Shown one piece after another: positions 43,316-52,346 of a stretch of 64,000 bases of DNA. Location: NCBI GenBank assembly GCA_934700345.1, contig CAKUXP010000001.1:1-64000 (forward strand), in the 5' to 3' direction. Positions within the stretch are counted from its first letter, which is position 1; each line of letters begins with the position of its first letter. The notes under the pieces were generated by a model, which worked only from the letters and a program-made list of their open reading frames with translations, ran no database searches and was not told the origin of the DNA. A program made the translations under genes and the position numbers. This DNA comes from an uncultured Fibrobacter sp. Lineage in GTDB: Bacteria > Fibrobacterota > Fibrobacteria > Fibrobacterales > Fibrobacteraceae.

Positions 43316-46300
43316 ATGGCCAGTATCAAGAAATTCGGGTGGGCTTTTTTTGCCCTGAGCCTTTTTGCGGTTTCCGGTTGGAGCGAGACGACTTTCGGGA
43401 AGACGGTTTTTCCGCTGCGTTTCTATTCGATTGCGAATCCCGCCGATTCCGCGGAGCAGCTCGAGACCTGGAACCTGCTTGTCAAGTACAAGCTCTTTGC
43501 GACCGGGCTTTCGGACGGGACCGGGCTTGTTTTCAAGGGGCAAAACATCTTTATCACGGATACGGTCGGCTACTCGGGAAGCGCAACCGGCAATTTTAGG
43601 ATGGGCGGAAACTCGAACCATGCGCTTGGCGGTCCGGTGCTTTTCGGCGGAAGCTTCCAGAATGAAACGGGTCGCGACACGCTGATGACGGGACCGGTAC
43701 GCTTCAAAGGTTCGTTTGCACCATCTTCAAACGGGAAAGGTTCGAATCGTTTTCGGGGAAACTACTGCCTCGATGGTGGTTTTAACGAAAACGCCCAGGC
43801 GGGACTTGCGAACGGGAACGGAAAGGTGCTGACCGCTGCGGAATGTGCAAACGGCGATATTGTACCGCTGGTGGAGACGACACTCGACGTTCCCGAAATC
43901 GACCGGGACTTCTTGAAGACGGTTCAGTATCATCCGGGAATTTCGGCGAACGGCAAAAAGGCCTACATCTTTGTTCCGCCTTATTCGGCGACGGATTCCG
44001 CCTCTTTCAACTATTTTGTGCAGTCCATTTTCTTCGGAAACAACGGGATCCTGGTCGTGGTGATGCCGCCGGCGGGCCGCTTGACAAAGGTCTTTGTGAA
44101 AAACTCGATTTCGGGACTGGGTTCCACGGGTGGGACGGACATCACGGTCGCTGTCGCGGAATCGCTCGACGACTGGAATGCCCAGGATTCCACATGGAAT
44201 ACGGCGAAGATTACGCCTGTCGAAAATGCGAATTACCAGGGAAACCTTCTCTTCTATACGCCGAACGATCTGAGCATGGGCGCCGGTCAGAAACATGTCC
44301 AGGGAACGTTCATTTCGGGCGGATCGATTCAGATTGCCCAGCACACGGATTTTGCAGGCCAGTTCCTTGCCAAGTCGATTTTTATCGATGCGGACTTCTC
44401 GGCGAAGGATTTCCGCTACGTCCCCTTTGACCCGCCGCTGCTCGATATCGACCCGACCGCGCTTGCCAGTGGAAAGTTCCTTGAAAACGACAAGGCGCAG
44501 GAAGTGCCTATCCGTCTCTCGGTCAGCCCGATTACGGACGTTTCGTTCAACTATTGCTTTGTTTTAAGTTCGGAAGCGAATGCCAATGCGAAGAAGCTCG
44601 CGAACAAGGCGGACTTCAACCTTTCGGGGATGCCGGTCTGCACGGTCTCGAACGGTATCGTTTCCGGGGATTCGGGGGTCGTCTCGTTCAAGAAAGGGAA
44701 AACTCTCCCGACAAATTCTGTCAAGGTGACGCCGGTGACGGATGGAATCGTTGAAGGGGACGAAAGCTTCCGGATGTATGTTTTCAACATGAGCGGGGCC
44801 GTCCTTTCCGGAAACAAACGCGAAGGCTACTTTACTTTGTATGTAAAGGACGCGGACGACAATGTTCCCCCGGAATTCGACCAGTCGAGTTATGGATTTA
44901 CCGTTTTGGAAAACAGCCCGGTCGGGACCCTTGTCGAAAAAGTCCATGCGATGGACAAGAACGTGGGAGATGTTGTCCGTTACCGTGTCGCTTCCGGCGA
45001 TAGTGACATCTTTGCGCTCGATTCCGTGACGGGAGAGATTACGGTAAAAAAGGCTGTTCTCGATTACGAATCCGGCGATACGCTCTACACGTTGAAAGTC
45101 TATGCGACGGATGGAGCCTTGAATTCGAAGACGGTCACGGTAAAAATTCGCGTCCTCGATGTAAACGAAGCACCGACGGCTTTTGATACGACATTTTTTG
45201 TCAGGGAAGATGCTTTGCCCGGAACGGAAATCGGAACTGTCTCGGGATTTGATCCGGATTCTTTGAATCCGAACTTTTCGACGCTTTCCTATCGAATCGT
45301 TTCGGATTCGAACGGGCTTTTCCAAATCGATGCCGCGACGGGAACGGTTTCCCTGAAAAAAGGAAAAGTCCTGGATTACGAAAAGGATTCCCTCTACACG
45401 ATTTGTGTGAAAGTCGAAGATCCGGACGGTCTTTCGGATTCGGCGACGGTGACGGTCAAGGTTCTCGACGTGAACGAGGCTCCGACGGTTTCGGACGCTG
45501 TCTTGACGATTCCCGAGGATTGTAATTCCTGCGCCGCGATGGGAAAAATTTCGGCTTCGGACCCGGAAGGCGACAAGCTTCTCTTCCGCATCGTTTCGGA
45601 TTCGAGCGGGCTTTTCCAGATCGATGCCGCGACGGGAACGGTTTCCCTGAAAAAAGGAAAAGTCCTGGATTACGAAAAGGATTCCCTCTACACGATTTGC
45701 GTGAAAGTCGAAGATCCGGACGGTCTTTCGGATACGGCGACGGTGAAAATCAAGGTCTTGAACCAGGTCGAAGCGGTGAAGATTACGCACGCGGAATCGG
45801 GGGATTCCTCCTGGAAAGATCCCGATACGGTCTATACGAATAATTCGACAATTTATGTCAAATGGACAACTCCCGCAGGCGAAAAGGACAGTACGATTTC
45901 GCTAGTCGAAGGGAAAAACGTCATCCGCGTCCGCTACCAGGACGGTTCGGACAGTCTGGTCGTTTTTCTCGGCACGAAAATTCCTTCCGTGGTGATTTCC
46001 GCTTCGAACGATTCGACAGGACGTCCTAGCGGCGTGACGATTGTCGAACCGAAGGACGCGGGCGATTCGGCAAGCTATGTCCGCTCCAATTTTGTGCGGA
46101 TTACTGTTTCCGCGACGGATTCTTCGGGCGAAAAGCCGAAGACGGTCTCTTATGGATTTAAGCTTCGCCTAGACACGGCCGGGGTAACGTCCGGAAATAT
46201 CAAGCGGGCGGAATCAACGATTGGCAAGGTGACTCTTTCGGATGTGGAGGACCTCTCGCCGAGCGTCGAGGTCAAGCATTCTGTCGTGGGAAAGGACCGG

Positions 46301-47689
46301 GTGAAGGTCAGCTACGAAGAAAAGACCGCTTCGGGAACTGTCGTGACGGTCTCTTACGAAACGGATGCTTCGGGTAAACGTCTCTTGAACGAAAACGGCG
46401 ATCCGTATTATGAAGTTTCCTACACCTATACGGATGCAAGCGGAAAGCGGGTGACTCTGACCTATACGGTCGATGCTTCGGGAACGGTCGCTTGCGATTC
46501 GAACGGCGAGACGATTTATACGGTGAGCTATGTCGAGAAGAACGTGTCGGGCGCAGGCAGCGCGAATATGGGCGAAGTGACTATCTCGTACAAAATCAAT
46601 TCGGCTGGAGAAAAGCTGCTCGATGCGGACGGGAACATGAACTATACGGTGGGTTACGCCTACACGGATTCTTACGGGAATTCGGCAACGGCTTCAACAC
46701 TGGTGATTGTCGATACGGTTCCGCCTAGCGTCAAAATCCTCTCGCCGGAAAACTTGGCGACGCTGAGCAATGTCTCTGTGGAAGTCCGCTGGACGGTGAA
46801 CGATATCGAGCAGGACACGTTGAACTACCAAGGACTGAACGAAGGCAAGAACCTGATCATCCGCACCTATCGGGACAAGGCCGGGAACGAGGCTTCCGAT
46901 ACGGTGGTCGTAATCCTCAAGGCGGGCAAACTGATTACGGTAAAGGTTGAAAATCCGCTGGTCGCCCCGGACAGGAAAACGGTCGATAAGTTCGTGTCCG
47001 CTTCGAACAGCGAAGATGGGACGAGCTACGCATTGAGCGTTCGCAACGCAAAGACGGGACTTGAAGAGGAAACGCAGGTCGGTTCGAAAAATGGCAAGAA
47101 GGAAGGTTCGCACAAGGAACCCTACGAAGGCATGTCGGGAAAGCATCTTGGCGTGACGCTCGGTATTTCGGCGCAGGCTCCGGCTATCGACGAGACGGGA
47201 ACCCTTTCGACGCTCGAAAGCATTCTGGAAAACGGTTATGTCGCTCTCGACAGCGGTGGAGGCTGGGACCGTACGACGACGACTGTCGAGGATTTTGTCG
47301 AAAACTACTGCTCGCTTAACTTCCGCGAGGAATATCTGACAAAGGGAAGCTCCGCCAGCCTCTATTCGACGGTCATCAAGATTCGAATTTGGCTCTTTAC
47401 GACACTTGGAGATTTTGTCGACGAGTATTCGTTTGCGCAGGAAATCACGCCGGATTATGTCGATAAGACCGGCGGAATCCAGATGTATTTTGAACTCAAG
47501 CCCGATGGTGACGGCTTCCTGAAAAATTCCGACGGACGATTGCTGGGAAGCGGCGCGTATATCTACAAGACCGAAGTCAAGATCCGCTCCGAACTCCGGT
47601 GCGACCTGCCCGATGCGAAGCGCGGTTTTGTACGGAAGGGCGACGACCGGATCCTTTCGAAGTGGGGATACCGCCGACCGAAGAATTAA
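43316..47689 (+). CDS. Large secreted cadherin-repeat protein
   Basis: 1457 aa. Start at the ATG at 43316, where GAGGAT lies upstream and a signal peptide (MASIKKFGWAFFALSLFAVSG) follows; the 25 preceding codons are not used. Residues about 25-380 form a choice-of-anchor or bactofilin-like beta-helix region similar to the C-terminus of the protein at 255. Next come a Calx-beta-like domain (about 385-515), three cadherin-type repeats (about 520-815, with DVNEAPT linkers and DPD/DPEGD calcium sites), Ig-like regions with repeated KVSYEEKT/YTVSYVEK strands, and the C-terminal sorting-like domain ending KWGYRRPKN. Two cadherin repeats are near-identical in DNA. It is likely a calcium-dependent adhesive surface protein. 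Confidence 0.85.
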   Translation: MASIKKFGWAFFALSLFAVSGWSETTFGKTVFPLRFYSIANPADSAEQLETWNLLVKYKLFATGLSDGTGLVFKGQNIFITDTVGYSGSATGNFRMGGNSNHALGGPVLFGGSFQNETGRDTLMTGPVRFKGSFAPSSNGKGSNRFRGNYCLDGGFNENAQAGLANGNGKVLTAAECANGDIVPLVETTLDVPEIDRDFLKTVQYHPGISANGKKAYIFVPPYSATDSASFNYFVQSIFFGNNGILVVVMPPAGRLTKVFVKNSISGLGSTGGTDITVAVAESLDDWNAQDSTWNTAKITPVENANYQGNLLFYTPNDLSMGAGQKHVQGTFISGGSIQIAQHTDFAGQFLAKSIFIDADFSAKDFRYVPFDPPLLDIDPTALASGKFLENDKAQEVPIRLSVSPITDVSFNYCFVLSSEANANAKKLANKADFNLSGMPVCTVSNGIVSGDSGVVSFKKGKTLPTNSVKVTPVTDGIVEGDESFRMYVFNMSGAVLSGNKREGYFTLYVKDADDNVPPEFDQSSYGFTVLENSPVGTLVEKVHAMDKNVGDVVRYRVASGDSDIFALDSVTGEITVKKAVLDYESGDTLYTLKVYATDGALNSKTVTVKIRVLDVNEAPTAFDTTFFVREDALPGTEIGTVSGFDPDSLNPNFSTLSYRIVSDSNGLFQIDAATGTVSLKKGKVLDYEKDSLYTICVKVEDPDGLSDSATVTVKVLDVNEAPTVSDAVLTIPEDCNSCAAMGKISASDPEGDKLLFRIVSDSSGLFQIDAATGTVSLKKGKVLDYEKDSLYTICVKVEDPDGLSDTATVKIKVLNQVEAVKITHAESGDSSWKDPDTVYTNNSTIYVKWTTPAGEKDSTISLVEGKNVIRVRYQDGSDSLVVFLGTKIPSVVISASNDSTGRPSGVTIVEPKDAGDSASYVRSNFVRITVSATDSSGEKPKTVSYGFKLRLDTAGVTSGNIKRAESTIGKVTLSDVEDLSPSVEVKHSVVGKDRVKVSYEEKTASGTVVTVSYETDASGKRLLNENGDPYYEVSYTYTDASGKRVTLTYTVDASGTVACDSNGETIYTVSYVEKNVSGAGSANMGEVTISYKINSAGEKLLDADGNMNYTVGYAYTDSYGNSATASTLVIVDTVPPSVKILSPENLATLSNVSVEVRWTVNDIEQDTLNYQGLNEGKNLIIRTYRDKAGNEASDTVVVILKAGKLITVKVENPLVAPDRKTVDKFVSASNSEDGTSYALSVRNAKTGLEEETQVGSKNGKKEGSHKEPYEGMSGKHLGVTLGISAQAPAIDETGTLSTLESILENGYVALDSGGGWDRTTTTVEDFVENYCSLNFREEYLTKGSSASLYSTVIKIRIWLFTTLGDFVDEYSFAQEITPDYVDKTGGIQMYFELKPDGDGFLKNSDGRLLGSGAYIYKTEVKIRSELRCDLPDAKRGFVRKGDDRILSKWGYRRPKN
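45296..45746 (+). repeat. Internal duplication within the cadherin gene
   Basis: A stretch of about 157 bases starting at 45296 recurs at 45590 (offset 294 bases, 98 codons) with only a few differences. It covers the second half of two neighbouring cadherin repeats. Confidence 0.85.
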
Positions 47690-47718
47690 ACTTTAGAACC
47701 GCGAACTTCTAAGAAAAC

Positions 47719-47732
47719 GAGAAATTAGGAAT
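47719..47732. repeat. Two heptamer units GAGAAAT-TAGGAAT
   Basis: Same 7-mer family as at 41941-41982, again ending in GG. It lies between the cadherin gene and metK. Confidence 0.6.
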
Positions 47733-47759
47733 GGTTTGCGGAGCGAGCTGATTTCTTTC

Positions 47760-47802
47760 AACGAAAAAGCCTAGACGTCCGCAACGCCTAGGCTTTTTCG
47801 TT
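47760..47802. terminator. Bidirectional terminator
   Basis: 14-bp perfect stem ACGAAAAAGCCTAG / CTAGGCTTTTTCGT with T-runs in both directions, between convergent genes (cadherin protein and metK). Confidence 0.85.
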
Positions 47803-47816
47803 TCCCGGTTCCGCCG

Positions 47817-49007
47817 TTAGCCCTTGGCGAGCTTTTTCAGCAGGGACGCCTTGTCTGTTTTTTCCCACGTAAAGCGCTTTCCCGTGCGACCGAAGTGTCC
47901 TAGTGCAGCGGTCTCGATGTAGCCTGGCTTCTTGAGGTCGAGCATTTTCACAAGCCCTGCCGGGGAGAGATCGAAAACTTTCGCCACGATTTCCTCGATT
48001 TTCGCATCGGGAATCTTCCCGGTTCCGAACGTGTTTACGAGAAGAGAGACCGGATGGGAATAGCCTATTGCGTAGGCGATTTGCACTTCGCAGCGATCCG
48101 CCAACCCCGCCGCGACAATGTTCTTTGCCACATAGCGTGCCGCGTAGGCACCGGAACGATCGACTTTCGACGGGTCCTTTCCGCTGAACGCTCCGCCTCC
48201 GTGACGTCCCATTCCGCCGTATGTATCGACGATGATTTTTCTGCCCGTAAGTCCGCAGTCCCCGTGAGGACCTCCGACGACGAACTTGCCCGTTGGATTT
48301 ACGAGGAATCGCGTCTTCCTATCGAGAAGTTTCGCGGGGACGACTTTCCGGATAAGCTCGTCGATTATTGTCTTTTCGATCTGGGCGTGGGTGAGGTCCT
48401 TGCCTTTGTATGTCGGCGCATGTTGCGTGCTGATGACGACCGTATCGACCCGGATAGGCTTGTCGTTCTCGTCGTATTCGACAGTCACCTGGCTTTTCGC
48501 ATCCGGTCGGAGCCACTTGATCTTGCCGGATTCGCGGAGTTCCTGAAGTTTCGCCATGAGTCTGTGGGAAAGCGAAATCGGGAGCGGCATCAGTTCCGGC
48601 GTTTCGTTTACGGCGTAGCCGAACATCATGCCCTGGTCGCCTGCGCCCTGTCTGTCGTCCTTCTTGCCTTCTGCGGCCTTTGCATCGACACCTTGCGCAA
48701 TGTCCGGGGACTGCTTATCGACCGCGACGATGACCGCACAGCTCTTGGAGTCGAAGCCGAGCTCGGGGTCGTTGTAACCGATGCTTTCGATAGTCTTTCG
48801 CGCGATAGCCTGGTAGTCGAGTTCCGCCTTGGTCGTGATTTCTCCCGAGATGACGACTAGGCCCGTATTCACGAGCGTTTCGCAGGCGACGCGGCTTTCC
48901 TTGTCCTTGGTAAGGGCTGCGTCGAGGATGGCGTCGGAAATCTGGTCGGCGACCTTGTCCGGATGGCCCTTGGAGACGGATTCCGATGTGAAAAGATAGT
49001 GTGCCAT
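47817..49007 (-). CDS. metK: S-adenosylmethionine synthetase
   Basis: 396 aa from the ATG at 49007, preceded by AAAGGAAC; the frame is open for 100 codons further upstream without an SD. It has all signature blocks: GHPDK (14-18), GAGDQGMMFGYA (121-132), KTRFLVNPTGKFVVGGPHGD split near 235-255, and GGGAFSGKDPSKVDRS. It makes SAM from methionine and ATP. It is divergent from the Nif3-like gene. I see no SAM riboswitch in the 118-base gap. Confidence 0.96.
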   Translation of the reverse strand: MAHYLFTSESVSKGHPDKVADQISDAILDAALTKDKESRVACETLVNTGLVVISGEITTKAELDYQAIARKTIESIGYNDPELGFDSKSCAVIVAVDKQSPDIAQGVDAKAAEGKKDDRQGAGDQGMMFGYAVNETPELMPLPISLSHRLMAKLQELRESGKIKWLRPDAKSQVTVEYDENDKPIRVDTVVISTQHAPTYKGKDLTHAQIEKTIIDELIRKVVPAKLLDRKTRFLVNPTGKFVVGGPHGDCGLTGRKIIVDTYGGMGRHGGGAFSGKDPSKVDRSGAYAARYVAKNIVAAGLADRCEVQIAYAIGYSHPVSLLVNTFGTGKIPDAKIEEIVAKVFDLSPAGLVKMLDLKKPGYIETAALGHFGRTGKRFTWEKTDKASLLKKLAKG

Positions 49008-49125
49008 AATGTTCCTTTTATTTCGTTCTATGCGTAAATCTAGAAAAACGCATAGACAGTGGCAACGGCACGCTTTATTTTTCCGCCCTTTTCGAATCGG
49101 CGAACGGAAATCTAGATTTGGGATA

Positions 49126-49887
49126 ATGAAATTGCAGGATTTTTCGAACTGGCTTTCCGGGCTTCTCGAACCGGAAGCCTTCCAGGATTTTTGCGTCGAT
49201 GGACTTTGCGTCGAAGCCTCGCCGAACGTGACGCGCGTGGTGACCGGGGTGAGCTTCCGGGACAGCCTGATCGAGGCGGCGGTTGCGGAAGGGGCGGATG
49301 CTATCATCGTGCACCACCCGAACGGTTTCTGGAAAAACGAACCGAAGATTCCGGTAGGGCGTTACGGAAAACGACTTTCGAAACTGTTCCGACATGGAAT
49401 TTCCCTTTACGGCTTTCACCTGCCGCTTGACGGCCATCCGGAAATCGGGAACAACGCGCTGATCGCGAAGGCGATGCAAATGCGCGTCGTGCAGGGATTC
49501 ATGAAGGAAGGCGAACGGACTGTCGGGGTTGTCGCCGAGACGGAACGTCCTGTTTCCCACGGCGAATTTCTGGAACTTGCCGGGAAAGCCTTTGAACACG
49601 GCGTCCAGAATGCCTTGATGTTCGGGACGGAAAGCATCCGCCGAGTGGCGATATGCAGCGGCAGTGGCGCGAGCGGCATCGAGGAAGCTATCCGTTTGGG
49701 TGCGGACGCGTTCGTCACGGGGGAAATCAAGGAATCCGTACCGATAGCGTGCGAAGAGCTGGGCTTCAACCTGATAAGCTGCGGTCATCACCGGACGGAA
49801 ATTTTTGGCGTGCGAGCCTTGGCAAAAAAAATTGCGGAAGATTTGCTCATTCCCGCAAGGTTTGTCGATCTTGACAATCCGATCTAG
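49126..49887 (+). CDS. Nif3-like dinuclear metal centre protein
   Basis: 253 aa from the ATG at 49126. It has the Nif3/YbgI family pattern: DGLCVEASPNVTRVVTGV, the metal-binding IVHHPNGFW, LPLDGHPEIGNNALIA, and near the C-terminus VTGEIKES and ISCGHHRTEIFGVRALA, providing the His and Glu ligands. Proteins of this family form toroidal hexamers, and their exact reaction is debated (GTP cyclohydrolase I type 2 is the usual label). The start codon was chosen for family length; upstream in-frame ATGs lie in the intergenic region. Confidence 0.88.
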   Translation: MKLQDFSNWLSGLLEPEAFQDFCVDGLCVEASPNVTRVVTGVSFRDSLIEAAVAEGADAIIVHHPNGFWKNEPKIPVGRYGKRLSKLFRHGISLYGFHLPLDGHPEIGNNALIAKAMQMRVVQGFMKEGERTVGVVAETERPVSHGEFLELAGKAFEHGVQNALMFGTESIRRVAICSGSGASGIEEAIRLGADAFVTGEIKESVPIACEELGFNLISCGHHRTEIFGVRALAKKIAEDLLIPARFVDLDNPI

Positions 49888-49895
49888 CCGGAAAT

Positions 49896-50483
49896 TCATT
49901 TCCCCTTGTGCGCGAGGAAGTCGAAATCTTCGCAGGAAATCTGTTCGAGGCGATTGCCCATCGCCTGGTTCCGCGTACGGTCGTTCCCGAGTTTTTCGGG
50001 AATGCGGAAACAGTATTCGTAGTCGGTTCCCGCATCGGTCGGGATGGTGAGACGGAATGCCCGAATGCGATTCTCGCGCTTCTTTTCCGTGCCGAGGTAA
50101 CCTTCGTGGTATTCATAGCGGTTCGGGAGTTTTTTCAGACGCGCGTTCTGGTCGAAGCGAATGTCCTTTGTAATCTGCCCGGAAAGCTCGATGGGGTAGT
50201 TGCCCGGGATGCGGAGTTCCATCTTCTCTTCGGCGAAAACGATCTTGGCGTCCTTGGGGTTTACCAGATAGCGTTCCTTGGGAATGTTCCGATACGACTT
50301 GAAGCGGACGACGCGGACACCGCAGAGCTCGCGCATATCGGGCTGGGCGACAAAGTCGATGTCCCGGCAGGCTGGCGGCATGTCTTCGGGCATCGCTAGG
50401 TCCTTGCCGTCGGAAGTTCCTCCGCAGGAGGATAGAAAAAACAGGGCAGAACTCAAAAGAACGGGCAAAGCGCAAAATCTCAT
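49896..50483 (-). CDS. Small lipoprotein
   Basis: 195 aa. Signal peptide with lipobox (FFLSSCGG, Cys at 20). The mature part has conserved-looking Cys residues (ACRDIDF, LCGVRVV, YCFRI, SCEDFDF) and a beta-rich middle. It is convergent with the Nif3-like gene. TATATTCT lies 5 bases before the ATG and no SD is visible, so a leaderless mRNA is possible. No family is recognised. Confidence 0.75.
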   Translation of the reverse strand: MRFCALPVLLSSALFFLSSCGGTSDGKDLAMPEDMPPACRDIDFVAQPDMRELCGVRVVRFKSYRNIPKERYLVNPKDAKIVFAEEKMELRIPGNYPIELSGQITKDIRFDQNARLKKLPNRYEYHEGYLGTEKKRENRIRAFRLTIPTDAGTDYEYCFRIPEKLGNDRTRNQAMGNRLEQISCEDFDFLAHKGK

Positions 50484-50647
50484 GTTTCAGAATATAAATT
50501 CAAGACTTGCAAAAAGGTGACGAATCCGGAAAATCTTTTGCTTTTATCCTTTCCGCAGCGTGTTTTGTCGAAACGGTTCCGGTTTTGGCGCTGCATGGCG
50601 CGTGATTAACTATTTTTAATCGGAAATTTCCTTTTGGAGATAAAAGA

Positions 50648-51451
50648 ATGCGAATCTATAGCTGGAATGTCAACGGAATCCGTTCTGCGGAAAAGAAAGG
50701 TTTTGGCGACTGGTTCGAAAAGACGCAACCGGAAGTTCTCTGCCTGCAAGAAATCCGTGCCGAAGCCGACCAGGTGCCGGAACATCTCCGTGCGCCGAAA
50801 GGCTATTTCTGCTACTGGAATCCCTGCCAAAAGAAAAAAGGCTACAGCGGAACGGCTGTCCTGAGCCAGATTGAACCCGATGCGGTGGAGTATGGTTTCG
50901 GAATCGATGAATTCGACGAGGAAGGTCGGGTGGTGCAACTGGTCTTTCCGGACTGGGTCCTGAATTCCATTTATTTTCCGAATGGCGGTCAAGGCGAAGA
51001 CCGGGTCGATTACAAGCTGCGTTTTTATGACGCATTCCTGGACAACTGCATTGGCTGGCTCAAGCGCGGAAAACACGTGGTGACTCTTGGCGACTACAAT
51101 ACGTGCCATACGGAAATGGATATTGCTCGGCCTCGGGAAAACGAGAATGTCAGCGGGTTCCTTCCGGTGGAAAGGGCGTGGCTCGACAAATACATCGCTG
51201 CGGGATTCGAGGATACGTTTCGGGTGCTTCATCCGGGAATTTCCGACGCCTATACGTGGTGGTCGAATCGGGCGAATTCCCGGGAACGGAATATCGGTTG
51301 GCGGATTGACTATGCGTTTGTGGATGCGGGGCTTGCGAAAAATGTAACGGAGGCTAATATTCACTCGGATGTCCCGGGTTCGGATCATTGCCCGATAAGC
51401 GTGGATCTGGAACTGCCGTTTCCGCCGGTCGAGCAGGTCGCGGAAGAGTAG
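50648..51451 (+). CDS. xth: Exodeoxyribonuclease III / AP endonuclease
   Basis: 267 aa of the ExoIII/APE family, closer to the ExoA than the XthA branch by the LQEIR and SDVPGSDHCPI patterns. Catalytic residues visible: N9 in WNVNGIR, E35 in LQEIR, the GDYNTCHTEMD strand, the WRIDYAFVD motif and the final D-H pair in GSDHCPI. It nicks abasic sites in base excision repair. GGAG is 8 bases before the ATG, and a strong terminator follows the gene. Confidence 0.93.
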   Translation: MRIYSWNVNGIRSAEKKGFGDWFEKTQPEVLCLQEIRAEADQVPEHLRAPKGYFCYWNPCQKKKGYSGTAVLSQIEPDAVEYGFGIDEFDEEGRVVQLVFPDWVLNSIYFPNGGQGEDRVDYKLRFYDAFLDNCIGWLKRGKHVVTLGDYNTCHTEMDIARPRENENVSGFLPVERAWLDKYIAAGFEDTFRVLHPGISDAYTWWSNRANSRERNIGWRIDYAFVDAGLAKNVTEANIHSDVPGSDHCPISVDLELPFPPVEQVAEE

Positions 51452-51472
51452 CGGCTTTTGAAGGTAAAAAAT

Positions 51473-51500
51473 AAAGGCGAATTTTCGAAAATTCGCCTTT
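51473..51500 (+). terminator. Terminator of the exonuclease III gene
   Basis: Perfect palindrome AAAGGCGAATTTTC / GAAAATTCGCCTTT, followed by T's, 21 bases after the stop codon. Confidence 0.85.
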
Positions 51501-51564
51501 TGTCGTATTTTGTCAAAATGAAGTTCTAGATTGTTTTAGGAACGGACGGGAAAATTCCTGCATG

Positions 51565-51600
51565 GCGGGCGGGCGTTCTTACGGATGTCCGCCTGCTTTT
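51565..51600 (+). terminator. Second plus-strand hairpin with T-tract
   Basis: Stem GCGGGCGG / CCGCCTGC (one G-T pair), 16-nt loop, followed by TTTTTAA. It would stop read-through into the opposing lipoprotein gene. Confidence 0.55.
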
Positions 51601-52055
51601 TAATTGGAAGTATCGCCTGAATTCTGTTTTTGAATTTGAATCGGGTAGGAACCCGTCCAGTCGGTGTAATTTTCCTTGTATTGCGGACGGATGGCGGTAA
51701 TTGTCAGCGTGCAGGACGTTGCACCCGAATTCACCAGGAAAAGCCGGCTGTCCTGCTCGTTGGAGGATAGGCTGAAGTATTCCGAATCATAGATTTTGTA
51801 GCCGTTGTCGCAAGAAAGCGAGTAGTCTATCGAAAAGCTGGGAAGGTTGAAATCCCGGGTGCTCTTGATGACGAGGTTTACCCATTGACCGCTATTGCCG
51901 TTAAAGTAGGCGTCGATAACTTGGATGTCTTCTCCTGGGATGATGGTAAAAACGGTGCTTTCCGGTGACAGGGAAGATTTGGAGCAGCAGGCGAGTACGG
52001 CGCAAAGAAATGTGCCGAAGAGCATTCGCGAAGGAAAAGTTATCTTGAAAGCCAA
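51600..52055 (-). CDS. Small lipoprotein with TTG start
   Basis: 151 aa. The TTG at 52055 is preferred because AAGGAGG lies exactly 5 bases upstream. It yields a signal peptide AFKITFPSRMLFGTFL with lipobox VLAC (Cys 24 or 25). The farther upstream ATG (52142) would add 29 residues without an SD. The mature protein is Ser/Asn-rich and probably a single beta-sandwich, with two Cys in CDNGYK and SCTLTI. No family is recognised. Confidence 0.7.
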   Translation of the reverse strand: MAFKITFPSRMLFGTFLCAVLACCSKSSLSPESTVFTIIPGEDIQVIDAYFNGNSGQWVNLVIKSTRDFNLPSFSIDYSLSCDNGYKIYDSEYFSLSSNEQDSRLFLVNSGATSCTLTITAIRPQYKENYTDWTGSYPIQIQKQNSGDTSN

Positions 52056-52182
52056 GGCGTCCTCCTTGATAAAGGTTTCCTTAAAGTATAAAATAATTAT
52101 TTGACAGAAACTGTCGGATGATGGAAGAAAAAGCTTTCGCATCGGTCCCGGAGTCTTCGTCCCGCAAGATGCTTAAACAAAA

Positions 52183-52210
52183 AAGAAGAACATTTTAGAA
52201 TGTTCTTCTT
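52183..52210 (-). terminator. tRNA-Pro terminator
   Basis: 12-bp perfect stem AAGAAGAACATT / AATGTTCTTCTT with a 4-nt loop. TTTTTTGTTT follows on the minus strand, 3 bases after the tRNA. Confidence 0.88.
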
Positions 52211-52212
52211 AA

Positions 52213-52286
52213 TCGGAATAGCGGGATTCGGACCCACGACCTCTTGCTCCCGAAGCAAGCGCTCTACCAGGCTGAGCTATATTCCG
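52213..52286 (-). tRNA. tRNA-Pro (CGG)
   Basis: 74 nt. Acceptor CGGAATA / TATTCCG with A73; D-arm GCTC / GAGC; anticodon stem CTTGC / GCAAG with loop TTCGGGA, giving anticodon CGG; T-arm GTGGG-TTCGAAT-CCCGC. CCA is not encoded. A terminator follows directly. Confidence 0.95.
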
Positions 52287-52346
52287 GAGACGCTCCTATT
52301 TTAGAAAAATTTTTGAGAGTTCGCAAGGGGAAAATGCAAAATTATT

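Noticed and set aside
48891..49125. SAM riboswitch upstream of metK
   Set aside because: The gap between metK and the divergent gene is only 118 bases and shows no SAM-I or SAM-II features.
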